Of a stretch of 47,628 bases of DNA, positions 40,985 through 47,555 are shown piece by piece (position 1 is the first letter of the stretch; the number at the start of each line of letters is the position of its first letter). The notes under the pieces are model-generated. The model did no database searches, was not told the DNA's origin, and was given only the letters and a program-made list of their open reading frames with translations. The position numbers and the translations under genes were made by a program. Origin of the DNA: a virus; the IMG/VR virus record IMGVR_UViG_3300033141_004399, positions 1-47,628 of that record, one strand, 5' to 3'.

Positions 40985-41050
40985 CTAGTCCTCCCCGATG
41001 AACATTAGACACCAATACAGTGCCTTCAGAAATTCCAGAATTTTAGACAT
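40985..41050 (-). CDS. 21-residue peptide
   Basis: MSKILEFLKALYWCLMFIGE is a hydrophobic helix followed by Asp. GGAGG lies 7 bases before the ATG and the frame ends at the next gene. It is very short, so it is a candidate only, but the ribosome site is strong. Confidence 0.5.
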   Translation of the reverse strand: MSKILEFLKALYWCLMFIGED

Positions 41051-41082
41051 ATATTTCCTCCTTTAAGAAACTTTTCTATTTT

Positions 41083-41274
41083 CTAAAGAAAAAAGCAATC
41101 ACTCTCATTCTTAAAATATTCTTTCAGGTCTCTAAGTAGACTACAAAAGGTATGTTTGTCATACAGCACTGTTGGTTCCTCTCCCATCATCATCCTGTAT
41201 TTTCCGTTTCCCTTCCTCTCAATAATAACTCTTTTAATAACTCCTTTCATTGAGATTTTCTGCATCTCCTTCAT
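41083..41274 (-). CDS. Small paralogous protein B
   Basis: This 63-residue protein (MKEMQKISMKGVIKRVIIER...) resembles the protein at 40822-40983, with the VLYDKHTFCSLLRDLKEYF segment. Several in-frame ATGs lie near the start. The pair suggests local duplication in the early region. Confidence 0.66.
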   Translation of the reverse strand: MKEMQKISMKGVIKRVIIERKGNGKYRMMMGEEPTVLYDKHTFCSLLRDLKEYFKNESDCFFL

Positions 41275-41423
41275 TCTTTTTCTCCCATTATTTTTTCAAT
41301 TTTTTCCAGAGCTTTCTTAATTTCTTCATTCTGCTTGTGGATGCTTTTGTGCATCTCCAGAATCAAGTCGTCAATGCTCTGGATAAACTTACTTGCTTTT
41401 ATTATCTCGTTATATATTCCCAT
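41271..41423 (-). CDS. Small coiled-coil protein
   Basis: This 50-residue protein (MGIYNEIIKASKFIQSIDDL...) is fully helical with heptads. It overlaps the next gene as ATGA. Function unknown. Confidence 0.65.
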   Translation of the reverse strand: MGIYNEIIKASKFIQSIDDLILEMHKSIHKQNEEIKKALEKIEKIMGEKE

Positions 41424-41577
41424 TTTCTTTTCTCCTTTTATCTTCTATCTCCTCTAGTGTTTCCACTGTTAGACTGTTTATTAACTTAAACTCTCCTAAC
41501 CCTACCGTCCCATCGAACTTAATTCGCTGGGATGGTTTTCTGTGTATCGTTCTCTTTTCTGTCTCTTTTTTGGTCAT
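41410..41577 (-). CDS. Small hypothetical early protein
   Basis: This 55-residue protein (MTKKETEKRTIHRKPSQRIK...) has a basic N-terminus and an acidic helical end (TVETLEEIEDKRRKE). It overlaps its neighbour by 14 bases. No family recognised. Confidence 0.65.
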   Translation of the reverse strand: MTKKETEKRTIHRKPSQRIKFDGTVGLGEFKLINSLTVETLEEIEDKRRKENGNI

Positions 41578-41579
41578 AA

Positions 41580-41759
41580 CTAGCCTCCTTTCAATCTCTC
41601 AACTGCTTTCTTGACTCTTTTCTCGCTCTCTTTCGTCATATCCAGAATTTCCCTTAGCATTTTGTTCACCGCAATCTGTCTTTTTTGGGAAGCCTCCCAG
41701 TCTCTGCAGATTGCGTCCATTTCTTTATCGTGCCTTCTAAAAATATCAAGCAGTTTCAT
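41580..41759 (-). CDS. Small helical early protein
   Basis: This 59-residue protein (MKLLDIFRRHDKEMDAICRD...) is alpha-helical with basic C-terminus (KKAVERLKGG). It has a plausible AGAAAAATG start context. Function unknown. Confidence 0.64.
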   Translation of the reverse strand: MKLLDIFRRHDKEMDAICRDWEASQKRQIAVNKMLREILDMTKESEKRVKKAVERLKGG

Positions 41760-41773
41760 TTTTCTCTTTCCTT

Positions 41774-41947
41774 CTACAAATAAAAGCCTCCGTCTTCATC
41801 ATAAATACTTCCTGTTTCCTCGATCTGCTCGGCATTTCTGCCATATACTTTCCTTAGAATTCTTCTGCCTTCTTTAGAGGATGGATGGTGAAAGGTTCCA
41901 TCTCTTCTTAGCACGGCTATTCCGTTTTTGTTAAAAGGTGTTTTCAT
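41774..41947 (-). CDS. Small hypothetical early protein
   Basis: This 57-residue protein (MKTPFNKNGIAVLRRDGTFH...) has beta strands with RRILRKVYGR and an acidic end (SIYDEDGGFYL). AAGGAG lies upstream. Function unknown. Confidence 0.66.
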   Translation of the reverse strand: MKTPFNKNGIAVLRRDGTFHHPSSKEGRRILRKVYGRNAEQIEETGSIYDEDGGFYL

Positions 41948-41986
41948 CTTTCTTCTCCTTTTCTACTCTCTTTAATTAATTTCTAT

Positions 41987-42157
41987 TTATCTTATTTCTT
42001 CTATATCATCCCTAGAAATAACTACCTCATTCTCAGTTCTAGGATTAATATAGTAATGATTCCCAATTAATCTTTCCTCTCTAACCTCGATATACCTTCT
42101 TGCTTTTCTGTCGTAGATATTGCCGTCCTCTTCTCGAACATATCTCTTTATAGACAT
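41987..42157 (-). CDS. Small hypothetical early protein
   Basis: This 56-residue protein (MSIKRYVREEDGNIYDRKAR...) is charged, with IYDRKARRYIEVREERLIG. It is preceded by AAGGTGAGTAGGA. No family. Confidence 0.66.
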   Translation of the reverse strand: MSIKRYVREEDGNIYDRKARRYIEVREERLIGNHYYINPRTENEVVISRDDIEEIR

Positions 42158-42258
42158 TCCTACTCACCTTCTTTCTTTCTAGATTTGATTCATTTGTAAT
42201 TGATATCCTATTCTCTTTTTGTTTATCAATTGTAGTCATTTCCATTTGCTTTATCTTT
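42158..42258 (-). other. Short region with no called gene
   Basis: About 100 bases lie between two small genes. One frame (from 42251) runs through it and into the next gene but lacks a ribosome site and mirrors that gene's codons, so it is not called. Confidence 0.5.
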
Positions 42259-42456
42259 TTACGCTAGCAACAACATCATTCCCAGCCCAGCTCTTCCCAG
42301 CCTGCCCAGGTCAAGGACAAGAGAATGCTTCTGTATCCTGGACGGCAGGATGAGAGAGCCTACGCCGTCAGCTACCAGAATAATCCCTGCTAGTCTGAGA
42401 AACCAGGTATATGTGGTCAACTGGCGGATACAGTCTAGTAGATAGGACAAATTCAT
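42259..42456 (-). CDS. Small membrane protein
   Basis: The 65-residue protein starts at MNLSYLLDCIRQLTTY, an ATG overlapping the upstream stop as ATGA. It has two membrane helices (TWFLRLAGIILVADGVGSLI and the C-terminal LGRAGLGMMLLLA). Early membrane proteins of this kind can act in superinfection exclusion, but nothing here proves it. Confidence 0.66.
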   Translation of the reverse strand: MNLSYLLDCIRQLTTYTWFLRLAGIILVADGVGSLILPSRIQKHSLVLDLGRLGRAGLGMMLLLA

Positions 42457-42710
42457 TTTGTCAATTCCTTTTTGTTTTCTTCCAGAGTAGTCATCCACGA
42501 ATTTATCCATTTTATTTCCCCTAAAGCCTCTTTCATATTCAATTTGTTGAAATGCCTGAGAAGAAAGTTCATAACCTCCTCTCCAGTGGTAGAGAAATCC
42601 TCAAACTCAAAAAGACGAGTACAAGTATACTGTGGAGACATAAAATTCACTAAAATATTTCCGTCTTCTGTCTCTCCTACAGTGATTTTCACTTTGAATT
42701 GTTTGCTCAT
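42453..42710 (-). CDS. Hypothetical early protein
   Basis: This 85-residue protein (MSKQFKVKITVGETEDGNIL...) has beta strands first and a helix (EEVMNFLLRHFNKLNMKEAL) after. A conserved-looking C-T-R-L-F-E-F-E turn is seen. It has an AGGAGGAAAA start context. Function unknown. Confidence 0.7.
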   Translation of the reverse strand: MSKQFKVKITVGETEDGNILVNFMSPQYTCTRLFEFEDFSTTGEEVMNFLLRHFNKLNMKEALGEIKWINSWMTTLEENKKELTK

Positions 42711-42719
42711 TTTTTCCTC

Positions 42720-43037
42720 CTATATATACAGAGCCCGGCATCGGGAACACACATATCCGCCAGCCTCTGCATTCCAGGTGAGATTCTCTGTCGTCCCGCA
42801 CTCGATACATCTCTTTCCAGTGAAATAGGTATTTCTGAGAATGAAAGCGTTTCTTGGTTCTTCCTGGGATGCTCCTTTTTCTGATGTTTCCTGTTTCACC
42901 CCGTCCACCCACTTCTGGATGGATTCCCCGCATCTTCCGCAGTCGAACTTCCCGATGTCATCGTCGGAGAAGCCTATCCTTGCTCCACATCGGCATCGGT
43001 ATTCGATGTGGGATTTGGTGGTGGCTGTCTTTTTCAT
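42720..43037 (-). CDS. Double zinc-ribbon protein
   Basis: The 105-residue protein starts at MKKTATTKSHIEYRCRCG, with GGAGGAG before the ATG. First ribbon: CRCG...CGRCG. Second ribbon: RCIECG...YVCSRCRALY. It lies just below a consensus promoter, as an early gene made at once upon infection. Such proteins may alter host transcription; the target is unknown. Confidence 0.72.
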   Translation of the reverse strand: MKKTATTKSHIEYRCRCGARIGFSDDDIGKFDCGRCGESIQKWVDGVKQETSEKGASQEEPRNAFILRNTYFTGKRCIECGTTENLTWNAEAGGYVCSRCRALYI

Positions 43038-43068
43038 TTTCTCCTCCTTTTTTTTCATTTCTATATAT

Positions 43069-43096
43069 ATTATAGCAGAAATTTTGAAAGTGTCAA
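43069..43096 (-). promoter_or_regulatory. Early promoter P2, sigma70 consensus
   Basis: On the minus strand TTGACA (43096-43091), 16 bases, TATAAT (43074-43069). Both hexamers are perfect. A box TCCCCTTTCGGA (43099-43110, plus strand) sits just upstream of the -35. It drives the double zinc-ribbon gene and the early region. Confidence 0.85.
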
Positions 43097-43314
43097 GTTC
43101 CCCTTTCGGAGACATCTTTTTTTTCACCCTTTTCTGTCAGGTTTCCCCTGATAGCCCTCCTCTTCCTGGCGTCTATCCCTGCTCTCTCCAGCACGTTGAT
43201 TATAGTGGAGTGAGGACAGTTCCACTCCCTGGCGATGTCCACCAACTTCTTTCCCTTGATGTAGGAAAGACATATCAGGCTCTCCTGGTCATCCGTGAAT
43301 CTTTTTTCTGTCAT
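43093..43314 (-). CDS. Small HTH protein
   Basis: The 73-residue protein starts at MTEKRFTDDQESLIC, with AGGAGGTG 6 bases upstream. GKKLVDIAREWNCPHSTIIN is a helix-turn-helix, followed by VLERAGIDARKR. The same pattern occurs in the homing nuclease at 9120-9944 and in the HNH protein at 26102-26776. It is the first gene after promoter P1 and its end overlaps promoter P2. It may control P1/P2, but that is inference. Confidence 0.72.
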   Translation of the reverse strand: MTEKRFTDDQESLICLSYIKGKKLVDIAREWNCPHSTIINVLERAGIDARKRRAIRGNLTEKGEKKDVSERGT

Positions 43315-43334
43315 TTTTTCCACCTCCTGTATAT

Positions 43335-43363
43335 ATTATTAGCAGAAATCTCAAAATTGTCAA
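43335..43363 (-). promoter_or_regulatory. Early promoter P1, sigma70-like
   Basis: On the minus strand TTGACA (43363-43358), 17 bases, AATAAT (43340-43335). The core resembles P2: both contain TTGACA, ATTTCTGCT, AATATATA in the same order, and a box TCCCCTTCGGA (43365-43375) just upstream. The two promoters are likely duplicates. Confidence 0.8.
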
Positions 43364-43649
43364 GTCCCCTTCGGAAACAATATCATATTTTGTTTTTTGG
43401 TGGATTTTTTTGTCGGGTGAGAAAAAAAGCACGCTCATACATAGCCCAAATTCGCATTTTCCCCTTTCGGTGCGAAGAAAAATACATATCCCAGAAAGAA
43501 AATGTCTCATTTGCAATATTTTTTTTAAGCCAGTTCTGTATTTCAGCGATTTTTGGCTTTTCGGGTAGGTTTTGGGAGCAATCCCCAGCCAGACTCGGAA
43601 AAGGATGGTGAAAAGATAGCCCAGCTCTATATTTCAGCCTGCGGAAAGT
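43364..43649. promoter_or_regulatory. Control region between late end and early start
   Basis: About 285 bases hold no gene. There is a third TCCCCTTTCGG box (43460-43470) inside a TTCGCA...TGCGAA inverted repeat (43451-43476), and a near-repeat of about 20 bases (43528-43547 and 43618-43638, AGCCAGTTCTGTATTTCAGC type). The late operon should end here, but I see only weak hairpins and no clear intrinsic terminator. Confidence 0.55.
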
Positions 43650-44063
43650 TTACAGGTTCACAATGTAATCAAGGGCTTCCTCCAGATTCGCACAGAACAC
43701 GTCTACCGTGCCCTGGATAAAAGGATGGCTTCTCAGGTCGGAAGAGGTATCGAAAGCGACGACGGGTATCTGGAGGCAGTATGCCATACCCAGCTCGATG
43801 AGTGTCCCTGGCGTTCCCTCATTGAGCCTGACTAAAATAACATCGCTAGAATAGATGTGATGGATGTCCTGGGTGAATATCTTTCCGTCCCGCTCGGTGC
43901 TCCTGCCTGTGATGACCCCGCCGAACAGGTATTCCATTGCGTGCTTGGTCGGGTCGTAGTGCTCAATTCCGTAGTCCTCCAGGTATCTCTTCGCTCTCTG
44001 TCTCCACTCGGTCGCCTCAGAAAAGGGCAGATCCTCTATCTTGCCGGCTAGATATACTTTCAT
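43650..44063 (-). CDS. Nucleoside 2-deoxyribosyltransferase-like protein
   Basis: The 137-residue protein starts at MKVYLAGKIEDLPFSEA, with AGAGGAG 6 bases upstream and ATGA overlap with the phosphoesterase; a longer frame is not needed. VYLAGKI, DVILVRLNEGTPGTLIELGM (with the expected catalytic Glu) and IPVVAF match the family that swaps bases on deoxynucleosides. The residues WRQRAKRYLED and DGKIFTQDIHHI are less typical, so a related fold with another substrate is possible. It may salvage host nucleosides. Confidence 0.78.
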   Translation of the reverse strand: MKVYLAGKIEDLPFSEATEWRQRAKRYLEDYGIEHYDPTKHAMEYLFGGVITGRSTERDGKIFTQDIHHIYSSDVILVRLNEGTPGTLIELGMAYCLQIPVVAFDTSSDLRSHPFIQGTVDVFCANLEEALDYIVNL

Positions 44064-45046
44064 TGTTTCTCCTCTTTGAATAGTTTTCCCTCGAACATAA
44101 ACTGGTATTTCACCACACAGACAGGTTCTATCTGGAAATAGTCCGATTCGGGGTCGACATATATACATATCCATCCCTGTTGCCAGTTCGGTCTTTCCAC
44201 GTATTCGGGGTTGAGATTGCACATACAGAAGGACTCGTAAGCCACGTATTGCTTGGGCTTGTTGTTTTTCCAGACGGTCTTGTAGTGTGTCCCCCCTCTG
44301 TGGGAATGTCCTCTGATGAGGTTGCAGGTGCTTTTATCCATCGACAGCTTCGCCGAGTAGGCGGAATACTTTGACAGCACATCCCCGTGACTGATGTATA
44401 TACCGTGGTAGTCGAAGCCGTTCTCTGAGTAATGTATGCCGTATTTGTCTAGATCCAGCAGTTGCGGGATGTTCAGGAATTCCTCCCCGAGCGAGGCTAT
44501 TTCAGGATGTCTCCAGAGGTATTTGCGAAGCCTATTTTCGTGGTTTCCCTTGGTGTATCTTTTCTCGCTGTTGGGGCTGACCTTCGCTAGCCTAGAAAGG
44601 AAAGATTTGGCGAGTTTCAGCTCCTCGTTAAGGCTCTGTATCCTCTTGGGATTCTTGTCGAAGGAAGACAGGGGATACCAGTCGGTCAGGTCTCCCACAA
44701 GAAACAGCTTGTCGGGTTTGAAATATTCAAGAAAACGGAAAAATAGGGAAAGAAGTCTCTCATCCTGGAAGGGTATATGAAGGTCGCCAAAAACCACGAC
44801 TTTCTCAAATTTGCCACTTTCAATATTTTTGCCACTTTCAATATTTTTGCCACTTTCAGCGTTCGTTGAAACCCTTTTTTTCCAGTCTTTTTTCCGCCTG
44901 AGCCAGCGGATGTTCTCGGGAGGTATGTCAATATTGAATAGCTTCTTGATGTTCTCGGAAAGCTTATGGTCAGGAAGGTTTTTGTAGTTTTTCCTAACAT
45001 ACTCGGCAATTTTAGGCATTTTTGCCCAGTTTGTCTTTTTCTTCAT
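44060..45046 (-). CDS. Calcineurin-like phosphoesterase
   Basis: In this 328-residue protein the metallophosphatase motifs are all present: VVFGDLHIPF, LVGDLTDWY, TKGNHENRL, YISHGD and RGHSHRGG. Before these, residues 1-80 hold a basic HTH-like part and three SGK(NIE) repeats. It could act on nucleic acid, cyclic nucleotides or other phosphoesters; the HTH-like start hints at nucleic acid. It overlaps the next gene by 4 bases. Confidence 0.85.
   Translation of the reverse strand: MKKKTNWAKMPKIAEYVRKNYKNLPDHKLSENIKKLFNIDIPPENIRWLRRKKDWKKRVSTNAESGKNIESGKNIESGKFEKVVVFGDLHIPFQDERLLSLFFRFLEYFKPDKLFLVGDLTDWYPLSSFDKNPKRIQSLNEELKLAKSFLSRLAKVSPNSEKRYTKGNHENRLRKYLWRHPEIASLGEEFLNIPQLLDLDKYGIHYSENGFDYHGIYISHGDVLSKYSAYSAKLSMDKSTCNLIRGHSHRGGTHYKTVWKNNKPKQYVAYESFCMCNLNPEYVERPNWQQGWICIYVDPESDYFQIEPVCVVKYQFMFEGKLFKEEKQ
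44811..44859. repeat. 18-bp tandem repeat in phosphoesterase gene
   Basis: The unit TTGCCACTTTCAATATTT occurs about 2.7 times in tandem (44811, 44829, 44847). It encodes repeated SGKNIE in frame, likely a flexible linker; a slippage-prone tract. Confidence 0.9.
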
Positions 45047-45284
45047 CTATCACTCCCAGTTTTCTTATCGACTTCACGCACCCCACAGGGATAATGAAGC
45101 CAATCTTTTTCAGCCCCAGCGTGTTTTCCGTATTAGGGAAGGCGCAGTCAAGGTAGCAGTATTCTCTTGCCCTCTGCAAAATGCCGTATGCCACATACTC
45201 CAGGCATTCTGGCGGTCTCTCCTCTCCCTCTATCTGGAAGAAGGTTGGGTCTTTCCATACTATCTCCACTATCTCTGGTCTCAT
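45012..45284 (-). CDS. Hypothetical protein
   Basis: The 90-residue protein starts at MRPEIVEIVWKDPTFFQ, an ATG overlapping the upstream stop as ATGA. It is beta-rich with an ECLEYVAYGILQRAREY helix and two Cys. No family recognised. It overlaps the phosphoesterase start by 35 bases. Confidence 0.65.
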   Translation of the reverse strand: MRPEIVEIVWKDPTFFQIEGEERPPECLEYVAYGILQRAREYCYLDCAFPNTENTLGLKKIGFIIPVGCVKSIRKLGVIDEEKDKLGKNA

Positions 45285-45478
45285 ACCCATTCCCCTTCCG
45301 CCTCGATGGTGATCTTCCAGCCGAAGCTTGCCCCGCCTTCTGTTGATATTTCGCTGGACTTGTTCAGAGCTTCTGCCATCTCCTTGAGGCTGTCCAGAAA
45401 CCGCTCGACACATCGGATACTGTCCCCATCCGGGAAGAGGTCAACATCCAGCCTGCTATACTCTGCTTTTTGTTTCAT
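45281..45478 (-). CDS. Small hypothetical protein
   Basis: This 65-residue protein (MKQKAEYSRLDVDLFPDGDS...) has an acidic middle helix (LDSLKEMAEALNKSSE) and beta C-terminus. Function unknown. Confidence 0.65.
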   Translation of the reverse strand: MKQKAEYSRLDVDLFPDGDSIRCVERFLDSLKEMAEALNKSSEISTEGGASFGWKITIEAEGEWV

Positions 45479-45522
45479 CTGTGTCCCCTTTTATTCCATT
45501 TTAACCTTGTTATTTTTGAGGT

Positions 45523-46059
45523 TTATTTATAGAAAATGTGGTTTCCTATCACAGCGCAGACCTCCAGGGAATCAAAGAATTCGTTGCGTTTCTTGGCTGA
45601 CTTCTTTGTCCTGTATGCGATAGCACCGCAGGTTATGTCTTTGTGCCTATCGTGGTATACAAGAATTGCTGCCGTATAGCTCTCCTGCCAGCTCAAAGAG
45701 TCCTTGTAGCTCGCCACGTCCTTCAGGATTGCCCTTCTTTTTGTGCCAGGATTGAGGCAGGAGAACTGGTATTTCCCGTCCTTCGCCTTCTGGAGCAGGA
45801 CAGCCTTGTAGGTATCAGGAAATTTCTTGCTCTTTACTCTATTTCTCACCACGCAAGCCACAGCGAGCTTGCCCTCAAAAGGCTCGCCTTCCGTCTCACC
45901 GAATATAACCTGAGCCAGAAGGACAAGTTCGTCTTGCTCTTCTGGCTCTATTCCAGAAATGGGGTATCTCATCTCACTCATTCCCAGCCCCAGAACCAGG
46001 CACAGAAGGGGAACAGCCAGTATATACCTGCATATATTCGTCTGCGTCCATTTCAGCAT
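45523..46059 (-). CDS. SleB/CwlJ-type cell wall hydrolase (endolysin)
   Basis: In this 178-residue protein the N-terminal stretch CRYILAVPLLCLVLGLG is a membrane/signal helix. The catalytic part has LLAQVIFGETEGEPFEGK, VACVVRNRV, YQFSCLNPG and W-x-E-S-Y-T-A-A, matching the Hydrolase_2 family that cuts peptidoglycan. A signal-anchor type endolysin could be exported by the host machinery and would need less holin help. It lies in the late region with lysis-like neighbours. Confidence 0.85.
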   Translation of the reverse strand: MLKWTQTNICRYILAVPLLCLVLGLGMSEMRYPISGIEPEEQDELVLLAQVIFGETEGEPFEGKLAVACVVRNRVKSKKFPDTYKAVLLQKAKDGKYQFSCLNPGTKRRAILKDVASYKDSLSWQESYTAAILVYHDRHKDITCGAIAYRTKKSAKKRNEFFDSLEVCAVIGNHIFYK

Positions 46060-46062
46060 TTT

Positions 46063-46446
46063 TCACCAGTTCAGCACCGTCATCAGGATGTCGCCGATCT
46101 CCTTGTTCGTGAGATGGTCATCCTCGACAGCCTGGAACACGGAGTCCCAGAATTTCCCATATTTGCCTGTCAACTCCCAATCGATAGGCTTAATATGCTC
46201 GATAACCCAGATAAGTATATCCAGACCAGTATCAGCCCAGTCGGGAGTCTCCTTCTTAGCCTCCTCCAGCAAGCCCACAATCTCGGACGAGGTTATCTTC
46301 CCGTCCTGCCTTGCCTGTCCCAGCTTTGCCCAGAGAAGAGGCTTGCCAGGCATATCCCAGTCGATCTTGATGATTCCCCACTGGAGCAGTTTTGCCAGGA
46401 GCTTCAAGACCACCAGGAATCCGCCCAGATATTTTGCCACTTTCAT
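46063..46446 (-). CDS. EF-hand-like protein in lysis region
   Basis: In this 127-residue protein residues near 45-60 (ARQDGKITSSEIVGLLEEA) and near 105-120 (VEDDHLTNKEIGDILM) look like two EF-hand-type loops, the first DGK-I-T typical. The N-terminus is hydrophobic (YLGGFLVVLKLLAKLLQWG) and may meet a membrane. It lies between the endolysin and a small membrane gene. Role unknown. Confidence 0.65.
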   Translation of the reverse strand: MKVAKYLGGFLVVLKLLAKLLQWGIIKIDWDMPGKPLLWAKLGQARQDGKITSSEIVGLLEEAKKETPDWADTGLDILIWVIEHIKPIDWELTGKYGKFWDSVFQAVEDDHLTNKEIGDILMTVLNW

Positions 46447-46455
46447 ATTATCCTC

Positions 46456-46539
46456 CTATTTCTTGGTAAGTCCCTTGTAAACTATCAGAGCTGCCAAAAG
46501 AAAGAAACAGCCCACTACTATACCACTCACGATATTCAT
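46456..46539 (-). CDS. 27-residue membrane peptide (holin candidate)
   Basis: MNIVSGIVVGCFFLLAALIV is a single membrane helix, followed by YKGLTKK. AGGAGG lies 6 bases upstream. Position just above the EF-hand-like gene and endolysin suggests a pinholin- or holin-like role, but one helix of 20 residues is too little to be sure. Confidence 0.55.
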   Translation of the reverse strand: MNIVSGIVVGCFFLLAALIVYKGLTKK

Positions 46540-46548
46540 TTTTTCCTC

Positions 46549-47223
46549 CTATAAATTGTTTATTTTGTCCTCCACGTTGACCAATCTGGTATCCAGTCTG
46601 GTCAGTTCATCTCTTATTTTTGCCACTTCCTCAGTGAGCTCCTGCTTGCCCGTGATGATGGTGTTTAGCCTGTCCTCAACAGTCCCTATTCTGGTAGTGA
46701 CTGACGCCACACTGTCCTTTATCTCCCCCAAGTCCTTCCTGATGTCCTCAATGGTTACATTATCATCGTCGGGCTGAGGTTCTGGTTCTGGCTCTGGATG
46801 TGGCTGTGGCTCGGGTTCAGGAGAGGGAATGCCCGTATTGAGCTCTTTTATCTCCTGCTGGTAGTTCTGGTTCTTCTTAATCACACTAGTATATCCACCG
46901 TCCCAGATATAGAAGCCTGCATTGTTTCCGAACCAGCCTTTGCTTTTCAGGAAGCCCTTCCATCTGTTGAAGTTCTCGGCTATCTTGCCCTGCGGATCAT
47001 AGAAGTTTCCACCGTAGAAGCACTGAAGAAGAGGGATGACAGGAAGATTACGGGTGTTCAGTGCCGATAGATGATTAAAATATCTATTGAAAGCTGAGTC
47101 GGGAGAGTGCCCTCGCTCATAAGGGTATGAGTATATCATCAGTATGTCTGCTACTTCATCCGTTCTATAAGGATATGTGCCTGAGTCGTGAGACCAGAGA
47201 CCCCAATCTATTAGAATAGGCAT
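46549..47223 (-). CDS. Second half of glycoside-hydrolase-like protein with Pro/Glu linker
   Basis: In this 224-residue protein the first 130 residues continue a TIM-barrel-like sequence (PILIDWGLWSH, ADILMIYSYPYERGH, LPVIPLLQCFYGG, AGFYIWDGGY), then a PEPEPQPHPEPEPEPQP linker, then a coiled coil. Alone it has no N-terminal half of the barrel. The gene upstream supplies that half in another frame, overlapping by 13 bases. It could be a tail-associated or released glycan-cutting protein. Confidence 0.62.
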   Translation of the reverse strand: MPILIDWGLWSHDSGTYPYRTDEVADILMIYSYPYERGHSPDSAFNRYFNHLSALNTRNLPVIPLLQCFYGGNFYDPQGKIAENFNRWKGFLKSKGWFGNNAGFYIWDGGYTSVIKKNQNYQQEIKELNTGIPSPEPEPQPHPEPEPEPQPDDDNVTIEDIRKDLGEIKDSVASVTTRIGTVEDRLNTIITGKQELTEEVAKIRDELTRLDTRLVNVEDKINNL

Positions 47224-47555
47224 CCTCTAATCCAGTCTCTCTTTTTCTTCTGAGCCTCAATAGTCGTCTTACTGGCAACTGGCTCACTAATAATATACCA
47301 GGCAAACACTACATCGTCATTTCTCCACCTTTTGACTGTTGCTTCCCTGTTTCTCTTCGCCTCAGCCGAGCCTCCATACATAGACCAGCAGACTTTCATT
47401 CCCAGTTCTTTGCATTTGGCTACATATCTACGCTGGTAGTCCTCGCTCTGCCCGTCGAAAGTGGGATGGTGAGCCACATTGCATCCGAGCTCTTTGGCTC
47501 TTTGTAAATCTTCCAGCCCTATTCCCCACATAAGCCTGACATTCTTTATTTCCAT
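47211..47555 (-). CDS. First half of glycoside-hydrolase-like protein
   Basis: The 114-residue protein starts at MEIKNVRLMWGIGLEDL, with AAAGGAG 6 bases upstream; an apparent longer frame is not needed. Phrases VRLMWGIGLEDLQRAKELGC, GMKVCWSMYGG and FAWYIISEPVA look like the first strands of a TIM barrel, with the end KKKRDWIRGCLF. The downstream protein reads as the direct continuation in the -1 frame. Either two chains assemble, a frameshift joins them, or the gene is broken by a one-base change. Confidence 0.66.
   Translation of the reverse strand: MEIKNVRLMWGIGLEDLQRAKELGCNVAHHPTFDGQSEDYQRRYVAKCKELGMKVCWSMYGGSAEAKRNREATVKRWRNDDVVFAWYIISEPVASKTTIEAQKKKRDWIRGCLF

Noticed and set aside
42087-42251. 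A minus frame starting near 42251 overlapping the gene at 41987-42157
   Set aside because: No ribosome site, and its second half only mirrors the codons of the better-supported overlapping gene.
44811-44859. A CRISPR-like repeat array
   Set aside because: The 18-bp units are in direct tandem without spacers and encode an in-frame hexapeptide repeat.
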